The position numbers and the translations under genes are program-made. From positions 248,001 to 312,000 of the forward strand of contig JAUKUA010000002.1 of assembly GCA_030549175.1 (NCBI GenBank): DNA of 64,000 nt. The letters run 5' to 3'. The first letter of the stretch is position 1; each line of letters opens with the position of its first letter. The notes under the pieces are model-generated. The model was given only the letters and a program-made list of their open reading frames with translations. It was not told where the DNA came from and ran no database searches. The DNA is from Lasiosphaeris hirsuta (taxonomy: Eukaryota > Ascomycota > Sordariomycetes > Sordariales > Lasiosphaeriaceae). Below, piece by piece: positions 44,347 to 56,600 of this stretch.

Positions 44347-46443
44347 CTACACCGACGAAGAGAATCTGCCCTGCCGTTCCCACGCCTGGGCCTTGCTCAT
44401 TGTCGCTCCTATAACACCGCCAAACTTGTTCCAGTTTTCGACCTGATACGCCGTAGTCGGTCCGACGTACAGCTGAGAAGGGTGGTCTCTGGCGATTGGC
44501 CAGGATGTCTTCAGTTGATTGCCGCCGTACCATAGGCCAGCCCAGACATCGTCAATCAGAACAGACTCCAGCACCCTCATGCTCCCGTTGAACCCGGGCG
44601 ACTCCCTGTCTCTGGCGGCTCGTGCAGCGTCGAATTCGAAATCGGCTACAGTAATCCAGCTTCCCAGGTCCGCATCGTCAATGAGGTTCTGGCCAGGAAG
44701 CTCTGGCCTCTTGAGGTATGAGTCGATGCTGGCTTTATCAGCAACAAGGAAAGCCGGGGGAGTGAGGAAGCCTCGGAAGGTGTCCGAGTCTGTCTGCCTG
44801 CCGGTTGCAAAGTGCCTATAAATACCGCCCTGGGTCAGTTTCTGATGTGCATTCACTGTACAGGACTTCCAAGTTTGACTTACCCCCTTGCGGCCTCAAC
44901 ATCACCCTCAAGTATCCCGAGCTCTCGACCGTCGATCCATTTGATCGCCAACTTGGACTTGACCGCATCCGCACCAGCAACCCCCTCGTCCCAGCCAGCT
45001 AGCTCGTTCTTGAAGGACTCTTGGAACAGCGCCCACTCTTCATCGGAATGCTCATAGTGTAAACGGTAGCCGACAAAGCCCCATCTGAGCTCCGATACCA
45101 ATACCCCGTTGTTGGGTTCTTCTAGTGGCTCCAACCACTGCTTCAATGACGCGATCCAGAGCTCTTCATGAAATTCTACGGCCAGCAGCTCACCCCGAAG
45201 CTCCTTTTGAGTGTCGACACATGCCTGCCTGTGAGTATGGCAGATATGGAGCAGTCCATCAGCGCCAAAAGATCTGGGTGCGGGAGCTGTCGTACCAACC
45301 GCACGAGTTATCGAGTCCCGGAAAATTGCTTGGCGGAGGTGCCACTGCATTCGCTGGAGTTGGACACCGGTCCGCTGCTCAAGCTCTGGGGGATATGTTT
45401 TCAGGGGCTGGCTACCGTTGTAGGCTGCCCAGTTGACGATTGGCGGGTTGCTCAGATGACGCCAGTGCGCGAGTTCGTTCTTGTACCCAACCAACGGGAA
45501 CAGGATCGTGTAGTCAGCCTTGTTCACATAATCCAGCAGCGCCCGGTACTTATCCAGCAACTCCTTTTGCGGGAGATTCCACACACGACCGCCGGGGTCT
45601 AGAGGCACCGCGCGCATCTGCCCCATGAGGTTTTCGAGGAGCACGTCGGCCCGCTTCAGATACCATGCATGCACGCGTGCCGAAACGAAGGTGGTGCGGC
45701 TGAAGTAGAACTCGGTCCACAGGTGCGCCGCCTTGGCCCGGCGCTCCGGCTGCTGGTTGGTGGCGCGGTAGTGCGCCTCGAGCACGGTGTCGAAGTGCTC
45801 GAGGACCCCATAGGCCGTATTGTAAGCAGTGCGCATCTTCCGGACCGTCCGGGACAGGTTGAAGTACATAAATTCACCAGCTTTTTCCAGGTACTCGATG
45901 GCCTTTTCGAGGTTCTCGGGCTCATCAAGCCGCTTTTGCCGCCAGCGGCGGTCCGAGAGCGGCACGAGCCCGTTCCAGAGGCGGTTCTTGGAAAACTCCA
46001 GGTCGTGGGCGATGTAGCTGAAATCCTGGAAGGCCGTGCCGCTGAAGAGGCGGGCCGGGTCGTATAGCCCGTCTACGCCGGACGTCGCCAGGACGAACCG
46101 GATCATGCACGTCTCGCTGCGGATCGGGTTGGCGTTGAAGGGCGCCGGGGCCCATTGGTTGTACGGCTTGCCGAGCAGGGCGATTTCCTCCTTTGTCAGG
46201 GTTGGCAGCGTGGTTTGCTCGCCGTTGGGGAGGCTCTTCCGCTCGATGAATTGCAAGAATTGGACTCCCATGTTTGCGGGCATGGGCGACTCCTCTTTTG
46301 GTCTGTCAACAGACTGACCGTGTCGAGATTTGGATGGACTGAAGCGACTCACTGACGACAATTTGATCATCCCGTACTTGCCGGCCCAGCGCGTCGGTCA
46401 TGCCCAGCGGGCGGCCATCCTGCCCGAACGGGTTCCTCCACAT
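44347..46443 (-). CDS. Conserved-looking fungal protein of unknown function
   Basis: Three exons (46353-46443, 44884-46294, 44347-44815) give 656 residues. The start MWRNPFGQDGRPLGMTDALG was chosen because it splices in phase to KESPMPANMGVQFLQFIE; the alternative ATG at 46370 lies in another frame just upstream of the intron. No signal peptide or membrane segment is evident. The protein is rich in aromatic and charged residues with helical stretches (LEKAIEYLEKAGEFMYFNLS, LLDKYRALLDYVNKADYT). The last exon ends WERQGRFSSSV. I do not recognise a domain. The even codon use and clean splice sites argue that it is a real gene. Confidence 0.7.
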
Positions 46444-49260
46444 TGTATTATCTATCAGTGGCCTCGGTCGACTTGAATCTCAGACTCTCGATTTGCTTTG
46501 GAGAAAGGCGGCGCCCGGACGGATTTCCAGAGGATGGACGTCGGCTTTATGAATCTTGATGCGCGATACATTTGGAGCAAACCGCGATGCATGTGGAGCG
46601 ATTGGCTGGCGCGATCCCGGAATTAATGGGGGTTTTAGGCAGGCTGATAGGCAGCCGTCGCTCCTTTCTGAAGATTGGTGGAGCTGGGGGTGGATGAAGT
46701 AGCCGAACAACATGCTGGTGTGCCCCGCCGCTGGCAGTTGACGCACCAACAAGGGGGTATTGCCAGACGTTTAGGGGGATCCGGTAATATCGTGCGGCGG
46801 CACGGTTGGCACGGTTGGCGCGATGGAACACGATTGCCCTTTCGCGTTGGTGGTGCTGGAGACCCAATGGTACGTTAGCATTAGGGGTTACGTATTGTGG
46901 GTTGTGGCCAAACCGGGTGTCGTGCCATCAATCCTTCAAAGTTACGACTATTTTGACCTCATCATAGGCTCCAGTAGAGCTGCCTTGACGATCGAGACCA
47001 GAGACATTCCGTCTCAATCAAGCATCTCAATCAAGTACCCGTCACAATATCCAATGCTAATAGATTTTTTGTCTTCTCTCTTCAACTATCCGGTCCTCCA
47101 GTCTTAGTCTGGCCTGAACTCGGTCATATCCCAGGTATTGTGAGATGGAACGTGGGTGAAAGCAATGATTGATGACTTTAGATGCAGCTGGTAGTGAAGT
47201 GCCCCTGGATTCTTCAAAGATGACATGCCTAGAAACCAAGCACCTAGGGATAATGCGACTCCTTTTTCTAAGCTCAAAAGCATCACGAGCGTGAATTTTC
47301 TGGTGCTAGTTTCTGAAAGGAGTAGACTTTGGAGTTCATCAGGCATTCTCGTCGTCTACTTCGGGCTCTGGCAAACGATCACAAAGTGGGAACACATTTG
47401 CCGACTTGATGTTGTAGGTACGTTCTCTGCGAAGGGGAGGAAGAGGAGGGTTTGGGTGACTCTGATGCGCCTCCGGACAAAGCGGAACCTCCGCATACAT
47501 CATGATCCGCTTGGGCTCCGGGTCCGCCGGCCCTCCGGCATAACGCTCTATAATTTTGTTCGGGGCCCGCTGTTTTCAACAAACCCCCCACGGCTCAACT
47601 GGTATTGGCTTTGCTTTGAATCTTTGCTAACCTGTTTACAGAATGTGTGTGCGTCTCGGCGTGTTCCATGTACTTGCAACAGGTGATGCTCGGGTGATCT
47701 TGCTGTGCTGGTTCCTGTGAGGTATCCCACTGACGTGACTTGTGCCTAGGTGTCGGTGACATGTTGGTGTGCCAAGTGAAGTAAGTACAATCCTTCCTTC
47801 CCTTCAAAACCCAGTTGAGCCAATATTTTTTTTAATTTTTTTTGGGGTATTTTTGCCCACATTTGGCGAGGTTTGAGGCTCCTGGGCAACCCAGATGTGC
47901 GTTTCCTGCGAGGTTATACACTCATGTATGTAGATTCACTTTTGTCTCTGCTCAGGCCGATTCAATGTGGTAGCATCGCTGGCTGGTAATGCGACAATGT
48001 GCACCCTCACCGGGATATCTTGGCCACTTATATCAATTAATTACGAGACTTTGGGCTTGATGATCTTTTCGTCAAATCGATCGGGTTGGCCGCGGACCTC
48101 TCAGCGTTGATTACTCTTGGACTAAACATCTTGACGACCGGGAAGCTTTCAGGGAACTCTGGAATAGTGGGAACAACGAAAACACTTGCAGCATACTAAG
48201 CTAGGTATGTATAATATGTAGCCCGCCTCCTTGCCCGATTACCCCTTGCACATAATCAATCATCTTCACCAGCGGGATGATTTTGTATCCGTAATCCTTT
48301 GGGTCCGGCTTCCTGCAGAGTTCGGCGCGGCCTACGTTCCGCCTCTTTCGCGGCCCAACTGGCATCAGCAATCTTTACTCATCCCCCTTGGTTGGTCTTC
48401 TTTCAGGGGCAACCAGACGCTCTAATCCTCTCTCCTCTTGCGTTTTAGCTACGTCCAACTGTCTTGCAGGCTCTTGAAGAGACCTCTATTCCAGCACACG
48501 TGAGTCGTTTCACCCGTGCCACCACAGGCGACAATAGATGTACCTTTCCTTCGTACTTGTCCCAAGCCACCATCATCCTCGAAAAGCGACTGTTGGAAGA
48601 GCGCCCACTGTCCCACGCGTGCTTTGTGAAGCCATCGCGGTGTGTAACATCGAATTCCGGGACGTCGATACCTTCAGTATCGCAACTTGTACACGTAGAG
48701 AAAGACCGTGTTCCGAAGCCGCGGTCTCTGCTATGTTAATCATCTCCCGAACTCTACGGTTCGGGACAAAGTGAGGAATAAAAAAATTGGCATCAACCGA
48801 AAAAAACTCAGGACCCCTACTTCTGTATTGCTGGGGCTATCGGTGACTATCCGAGCCGGGACGCCGCTGCACTCCTGGTCGTAAAGGGTTAGGGCAATAG
48901 ATCCGAAGATGGGCTTCGCGAAGCCATCGCGAGAGACAGAGCCGGTTCAGCCTCTGCATGTCGTAGCCCTCTTGGGGGAATCCATCCTTCTCAGCTGGTA
49001 TCAAATTGATAACTAGTGCGGTCATGTGAATGGGAGCGCAACGGTACTCGATTGGCAGGACGACACTGAGAGTTGTTCCCTTTATGTACTACCGTACAGA
49101 AAGTAGGACTTTGAGCGCGCCGGTGGCAAGGCCAAGACTCAGAGGGACAAGTATCCACCGTCGGTAGGGCCTCAGTTTGAGGCAGCTCCAGGATAGGACG
49201 CAGCGCTGTGACTTTGGTGGTCGATGGCTAGTGGCCAGTGGTTAGTGCTACTTGCTCGCT
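46444..49260. other. Intergenic region, 2.8 kb
   Basis: Only short open frames on both strands, none with known motifs. It carries the promoters of the two flanking divergent genes. Confidence 0.45.
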
Positions 49261-50308
49261 ATGGCTGCAGATTCCGCGCTAAAGTCAGACCAACCGAAGG
49301 CTCATAATCCCCACCATCTCCTATCTCCGGATGCTGGCGCCCTGGCCGCGTCACCCGAACCGCGCGCCAAGCTCCAAGCTCCAAGCTCCAACTCCCAAAC
49401 AATTCCTCACGATGAGTTGCGGAAGCTCGACGACAAACACGACCGTCGAAGAGCACCTCCTTATGGTGCGGATGCGATCCTGCTGGGGCGTCTCTCCTCG
49501 TACATCATCGGTAAAGAGCTGCACAGGGCGGCCGACGAAGGGGCCGTGTACCTGGCAAGGTTCGTTCAATCGCCATCTACCGAGTGCATCAGCTGACCAC
49601 CCCGCCGCACGTAGGAATCGCAGCGGTGAGAAGTGCATCGTCAAGAGCATCAGAGGCCACTGGCGACTCAGAAATGAAGCCGATGTCAAGCTGGATAATG
49701 TCTTTGTCAACCACGGCCAGGGTGATCAGCGCTTCTCCGACATCCAGCTTGGCGATTGTGGGGGCGTCGTATCCCGGCGTTCAGGGCTCGCCAGGGAGGG
49801 GCACGTCATCGGCGCCGCCTTCACCCGCAGCCCCGAGGCCACCTTTCAGCTGCCCTGGGGCACCGCGACCGACATATGGTCGTTCGGAACCGCTATGCTT
49901 AGCCTCGTGTTCGGCGGTGGCTACCTCCTATTCAACCCCAGGATCGACAAGGTCGAACCGGGAAGCGATGAGTACGAATTCACCGTCCTCAAGCGCATGC
50001 ACAGGTTCTTCGGCCCCTTCCCGCAATCCTACCAAGACTTCAAAGACGAGGACACCATGACCATTATCAATTTCATCAACGCCCAAGGGCCACCAGTGAA
50101 GCCGTTCCACAGGGTTGGCCCGCGAGGAGTTTCCCCTGCTGATATGGAATTTCTCCTAAAGGTCGTGAAGCTGGACCCCCGCGATAGGCCGACAGCCGAG
50201 GAGCTGCTCGCCGACGTGTGGTTCATGGAGGATTCTCAGGATACCCGAGACCCTCTGCCTGGAGACCCTCTGCTTGGAAAAGCGAGGAAACACACTCTCC
50301 AGCCGTAG
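49261..50308 (+). CDS. Protein-kinase-like protein lacking the middle of the kinase domain
   Basis: Exons 49261-49559 and 49615-50308 give 330 residues. The N-lobe is visible: LGRLSSYIIGKELH, then GAVYLAR and GEKCIVKSIRGHW, holding the ATP-site Lys. The protein then passes directly to DVKLDNVFVNHGQGD, the catalytic loop, so about 100 residues (helix C with its Glu, the hinge, and helices D-E through the His before the catalytic Asp) are missing. The DFG motif is DCG. The C-lobe is intact: SPEA, WGTATDIWSFG and LDPRDRPTAEELL. Fungal kinases with this signature are common and often lie in accessory regions. Without the hinge it is unlikely to be an active kinase, so it may be a decaying copy although no stop or frameshift is present. 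Confidence 0.72.
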
Positions 50309-50746
50309 GTAGGTTTTAAGAAGAATTTGAGCGGCTATGTAGTCCTAAAGAGTAGAGGAAAATGGCTAGCCATTCTTTGCATGCCTCCATGAGGATGCTT
50401 CACAACCGTGAGTTTAGCACGATGGGGAAATTATTTCGAAGACCTACTTCGCTATCTCGTACCTCCATCCGTTCATCGGATGTATATATATAGTACAAAA
50501 CGATATTCATGACGGTGCGTAGTTCCGCTCATAACAACGGCTACGAGTAACCTCGATGCCGCCTCCTGACCTTCGCGATCAAGACCCCGAAAGAGACGGT
50601 GACCAAAGTCGACAAAACCCCCCCGGCTGTTTAATAGCGCTCACGGACAGCCGCACACAGCCGATACAAGTTTGCCGCTGTCTCTGTGGTATCACCATAA
50701 ACATTTACCTCAGGTAGGTACATTCCTGGTGCTCAAAGGCAATCAA
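50309..50746. other. Intergenic region between convergent genes
   Basis: 3' flanks of the kinase-like and MFS genes; nothing else seen. Confidence 0.5.
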
Positions 50747-52329
50747 TCACACCCTCACCATCCACCCGCCCGCCTTTCTCCCCCTGACCACCCTCGCAGC
50801 AAACATAAAGCCCGCGCCCAACAGCAACATGGCGCCCGCAAACGCCTGGGCGCTGTGGTAGTTCCCCCCCGACGCCGTGAGGATGGCTCCGGCAATAGGC
50901 GGTCCCATCAGGGTGGCGAAGCTGTTGATGCTAAACACCATGCCCATGCGCACGCCCTGCTTCCGCAAGTCGGTGGTCAGACTGCTCAGGCCGGCAGGGA
51001 ACAGGCTCTGGATGGCTCCGCCGGCCACGCCGTAAAGGACGGACCAGATGTACATGCCCGTGGTGGAGTCGACGGCCATCCAGGACAGCATCAGGATGCC
51101 GGCGCTGACGGCGGTGGGGATGAACATGTTGACGGGCCCGATGCGATCGGCGAAGAAGTTGACGACCAGCCGGCCGGGCAGGCCGATCCCGTTGGCGACG
51201 AGAAGCAGGTTGAGGCTGTCGGTGTAGCTCATGCCGACGACATCGCGGCTGAATGACGCAATGTAGTAAAAGGCAAAGTACACCCCCAGGAAGCACTAAG
51301 CCCCAAGTCAGCAAACCAAACTAGGTCCCAAAAGAAACAAGACAACGCACCGAAAAACTCCCCATGGTATAAAACGTATACTCCAACTCCTTGAACGCGC
51401 CCAGCTCCAACAACGGCCCCGCCTTCCTCGGCCTCAGCCGCGGCCTCAGAAACACGCCAGCAACGACCAGACACGCGAGCTGCACGAAGCCGATGGCGCG
51501 CATCGCCCAGGGGAACCCGACAGCAGGGAGCAGCTGGCGGGCCATGGCAGGAAAGACAAGCCCGCCGGTAGCCGTGCCGGAGGCAACAACACCGATAGCC
51601 AGATTCCGCCTCGCGCTGAAGTACGTCGACACGGTGACCATGGTCGGACAGAACAGAAAGCCGTTCCCCAGCCCCATGGCCACGCCCTGCGACAGGAACA
51701 GCTGCCAGTAGCTGCCACCCGCAAACGACGAGGCGAAGACGCCGAGCATCTGGAACAGGGCGCCCAGCAGGAACACGTGGCGGAAGTAGCCGGCGTCGGT
51801 CAGCCGGCCCGTGACGGCGCCGATGAAGAAGATGAGGAAGATCTGCATGGACCCGATCCAGCTGATGTCGGAGGGCGCGCGGCCGAGCGTGGCGGTGAAG
51901 TAGGTCTGGAAGACGCCAAAGGAGGTGATGAAGCCCCATGTCGTCACCACGATCAGGTGGCCGCAGATGGCTGGGCGGTTGTTAGATTTTTGACATGGCC
52001 AAAGGGGGAGGGGAGGAGGGAGGCGTACCCGCCGTCCAGGCTTGGAGTCCGCCATCTGGTGGCGGACCTGGGTTGACAGACTTTGTGCTTGTTCTGCTGA
52101 TGGCTCTGCTGAGGATGGTTGAGAGTCCGCCATGGGGACTTGGGTCTGCGCTGGCGCCTGAGTCTTTGGACTCGGAGTCGTCTTCATGTTCACTCTCATC
52201 GACACCCTCCTCCACCACAGCGTCGGACTGCTTCTCTATATCCTCCAAAGACGACATGTTTGGGTCTCTTGTTCGTTGGAGTTGTTGTCTTGTCTTTTCG
52301 ACATCAATCGAGGGCAGCGATGACTCCAT
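50747..52329 (-). CDS. Monocarboxylate-type MFS transporter (MCT/SLC16-like)
   Basis: Exons 52029-52329, 51351-51970 and 50747-51295 give 489 residues. A long acidic, Ser-rich cytosolic tail ends in PPPDGGLQAW, the signature that precedes helix 1 of fungal MCT-like transporters. It is followed by HLIVVTTWGFITSFGVFQTYF (helix 1 and DxxxW-like region) and about 11 more membrane helices. The family carries monocarboxylates, riboflavin (Mch5) or related small acids at the plasma membrane; the substrate cannot be assigned. M at 52329 is the first in frame; M at 52257 is an alternative. Confidence 0.9.
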
Positions 52330-53684
52330 ATTTGTTGCCAGGGCAGTACAGTACAGGCGGAGTCACCAACTTTGTAATAATACAGATTTTGCAACTCTTG
52401 TTGGTAGAGGTGTAATTACCTACATCCAAGTGCTGTGATCAAAGTGTGGATCCAGTCGGGTGAGTCAATGGCGACGACCCGTAGCTCTCGATGCCGAGGT
52501 CTTGGACTAAAACAATCAAGCGTAATGCTCAACCATATTCCTAGGTAAGCACTTGCTATTTAAGAGTGCTAGCCGAAACAGAGTTTGCGGGTTCGGCCTT
52601 GGTCTCATGGCATCCTCCTCCACCCACGGGCATTAGGCCTATGCAAACGACAATATGTAATCCACTTGGACCCTGGTTGGCTTCACACCGCTTTGCCCCC
52701 CGAACCGCCGCCGTTCCGTCCGCCGCCGTCATCGGCTGTGTCAGCGAGAACTTGCCGCCGATTAATAATGATGTCGCGAGAGACAGCCCAGCGAACCTCT
52801 ACTTTAAATCCTGCATCGAGTTGTCTTGAGGGTGCTTGTTCCTCCAGACGCATCCCGTGACACGCCCAATCCAGTGATGCCATTTCCGCGGAGGATTGCA
52901 AGGGCGCAAAATGACATTGAGGACGGGTCCAAGTTTATCTTGCATGCCTTGGCCCATAGTGCTGGGGAAAAAGTCTTGCTGCTCTTATTCCCGACCCAAC
53001 CACAGGGCAATTGTCGGCACACGCCCCACCTTGGGGGCAAAACCTGTGCTCTAGTTCATCCCGAAGGGCGTAACGACCCGGAACCAACGTGCCGTCCATC
53101 AATCAGCACACCGGGCAAAAGCAGCAAGCTGCCCTGACCCCTGCCATCGAACATGCCTCAAAAGCTTCTAAATACCCGCCAGAAGCATTGCGCAGAAGAG
53201 CATAGAGACGGCAATGTTTGTTCGATTGCATGTCAGTCATGGTGTCTGCAGAAAATTTACAGAGAGTTCCAGAGATGTTGCTCCCCTATTACGTCCTTCT
53301 CAAAAAGATCCCGACCCCTCCATCACTCGCTTCCTCGACCGTGACACCTCCACCAGTACATGATTGTCTAGAAACATCTTGGCCATAACCTCGGGTCTAT
53401 CTGGCCTCCAACTCTTTGTGTCAAAATTTGACCGCTGTCAGGTGCCCTTGTTGGTGACAGCCAGCCGTGAAAACATGCAAATGGTACTCGAAATATTTGC
53501 GCAAGCCTGCGCGCCAGAAAATAAATAAAACTGCGTCAACGACTCGGGGCCGTGTCGACAGCGTGTTAAACTCCTCCCCCCGAAGTGTTTTGAAACCCCT
53601 GCAAACCCTGGGGACCCGTGTCGACAATGTGTTGAAACTCCTTTCGGCAGTGCTCAACCCTTCTTCGACAGTGTATTCAACCAC
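52330..53684. other. Intergenic region with a short direct repeat
   Basis: MFS promoter on the left. Near 53550-53645 two copies of CCGTGTCGACA(G/A)(C/T)GTGTT(A/G)AAACTCCT-like sequence lie 66 bp apart, with a third weaker copy at about 53662. No gene supported. Confidence 0.45.
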
Positions 53685-56600
53685 TCAGTTGCGGCGCCGA
53701 TAGGCATTTCTGCGCAGACTTGAGGGCTTGTGGAGGAACATGATAGTATTTGGCACCCGGCTTCGACACCCTGCAGTATTGCAGTCATTGTCTGTCCATG
53801 CAACCTGTAAGTCGTCGGCCCACCAAGTTTGGGCCTCATTGGCAACCGTAAGAGTGATATTGATGGCGGTCAGATTGGTAAAGGTCGAAGCCGCAGCGGA
53901 GTCCAGAACTTGGTGGCTGAGAGTGCAGTTGGCCGTGTCTGGGCAGGCTGCGATTTCGAAGGTGCGATTGGCTTGAACAACTTCTTCCGCACCATTCCAC
54001 TGCAGACCCGTGACGCCGAATACACATGGGAGGTCTGTTGAGTTGCAACCAAGGCCAATTCCTAGCAAGTCAAAGCGGAAGCATGGGTTCTCACGCAGTT
54101 GGGCAAGACCGATTTGGCCTATTGGCGACGCCGATATGTTGTATTGCACCAGCTGTGAGGGCGATGAAGGCTCGTACTTAGAGGTTTGTTGAGTGGCCAC
54201 ATGGAATCCTTCCGAAAAGAAAAAGCGGTGGTAGGGGAAGGGAACGGGCTGTGGTGGGAAACTGGAATCGTTGCCGAAGCTCAGGCTAGGGATATCGTCA
54301 AACTACAAAGGCGTTAGAATAATTAAGAAAGGCCTGCAAGAATTTTAAAAACGCCTACTTACGTTGAATACAACCTCTCCGCGGTCCCCTGCTGCCCCGC
54401 AAGTTGGTGATCCTAGGCTAGTACTCGAGACGGTAGACGGCAAGCTTGGAGGGGTTGCGGTTCCGTTGAGGGGTGCAGCACTTGTGGCGACGAGCGACGC
54501 CGAAGTTGCAGGCAGTGTCGTGGTCAGCGAGCCTGAGGGGGTTGCCGGCAAGCTTGAAGGGATTGATGTTCCATTGAGGGGCGCAGCACCAGTAGCGGAA
54601 GGAGTTGTGGCCAAGCTTGAAGGGGCTGCCGACGGGCTTGAAGGAGTTGTGGGCAGGCTTGAAGGGATTGCGGTTTCGTTGAGGGGTGCAACACTTGTGA
54701 CGGTGAGCGGCGCAGAAGTTGCAGGCAGTGTCGTAGCCAGCGAGCTTGAAGGGACCACCGAAAAGCTTGAAGGGATTGAAGTCCCATTGAGGGGCGCAAC
54801 ACTAGTGGCGGCGAGTGACGTGGAAGCCGGTACTGTTGAGAGAAGCTGTGAAGAAGCAGCTGTTCCACTTAGTGGAGCGACACCAGATGTGAAAATGTCA
54901 GCGGTCGGAACTGATGTCGACAGGGGTGCTGGCAGGGGAGCAGCGGTGCTGTTGAGCGCAGTTGGGAGCGTTGTGTCAGAAGAGGTGGGGAGCTGTCCGC
55001 CCAGGGTCGACAGCGCAGCAGTCGGAGATTGAGCGACAGACGAGAGGGCGGGAACAGAGTCTGAGGCCGACACAGTGTCCGTCGGGCTTTGTGTAGAGAG
55101 GCTCCAACCGGAAGGCAGTGTTGCAAGGATAGACGTTGTTACACTGCCGGGGACGGTGGCAGTCGGTGCAATGGAGTCGGAAGAAGGCACCACAATGGAT
55201 GGAACGATGCCAGATTGAGTTGGGAGAGTTGTGTTCTGGCCCGGAACTGGCAAGGCGAGCGACGTCGATGTGGCCGCGGGCTCAGCACTGATGGTAGTGA
55301 TAGCAGGCACGGTTGCATTGCTTCCAGGCGTGGACTCAACAGTCGGAAGGCCAGGTTGTGTGAGGGACGCCAAAATGGTCGCAGAAGAGGTGACAGCTGA
55401 GACAGGCGTTCCATAACCGGGGACTGGATTGCCATACCCATCAGGCGATGAGAACACATAGCCAGCGAGGGTGCTCGAGGCCACGATCGTAATCACCAAC
55501 GGGGCATCGTCGCCTCGGGTAGTGTGCCCGTGGCCTTGGTTGGCAACTTCTGTCTGGGGCGGAGGAAAGACATCGGACGGTTCTGCCGAGGCATCGGATG
55601 GTTCTGCTGTGGTCGAGGTACTGTCAGAGGTGGTCGAGATACTGTCAGAGGTGGTTGAAATGATCTCAGAGGCCGTATTGGCAATGGACAGAGCGCTACT
55701 GGAGATTGCGACCTCCGGTGTCTCGGTGCATGTTGATGAGTGTGATGCAGCTTGGGCAGCGCTGTCTGATGCTAGCGAAAGGGTGATCACGGTGAACTGG
55801 GCCGATGTGGCAGGATCAAAACGACTGGTGGTCGATGATGGACGGTAGATTGTCAAGAGTGTCGTGCAGCTGTCACTGGTAGAGGATGGGGTAGGCCAGA
55901 TCGTGATCTCGGAGGGAGTGGCACTGTTAGATTGTGCTGCGGCGGCATCGCTGTTGGATTGTGATGCCACAACTCCCGGTCCAGAACCGTCATATCCAGA
56001 GGCCGAAGCCGTCAGCGTCAGAGTTGTAACGCCTCCTGGTGAAGTGATAGTTGATGCCACGGGCAGACCGGTGAGGTGGGACAGGGCAGAGGAGCCGTCA
56101 TATCCGGAAGCCGAAGCCGTCAGGGTCAGAGTTGACACGCCTCCGGGTGAAGTGACAGTCGATCCCACGGGCAGATCGGTGGTGTAAGTCAGGATCGTGG
56201 AGCCGTGGTCATACGCGCTCGAAAGGGTATAGGTGACCACAACTGGCGACACCGTTACAATGGCAGGCAGTCTGGTCGAGGCCGAACCGGTGATTGTAAG
56301 CTCGGTGGTGAGTTCGACAACCGTGGATTCGCCGGAACCGATCGGCACCGTCTCCGTAAGCGTGACCTCTGAAACGAGAACAGTCTGCGGGGTGACTGTG
56401 ATGACACTACCGCCGGGGCTGCTCGCCCCTGTTGTGGTCGACGAAAGCCATGTAGTCACCGTCAAGACACCCGGCTGAATGGTAGAAATCGTTTGAGGGA
56501 TGTTGCTGGTCGGAATCGTGACAACAATGGGAGAACCAGAAGGTTGAGGAATTGTGATGGCGCTACCACTTGGACTAGTGCTACCCGATGTCGACGAAGC

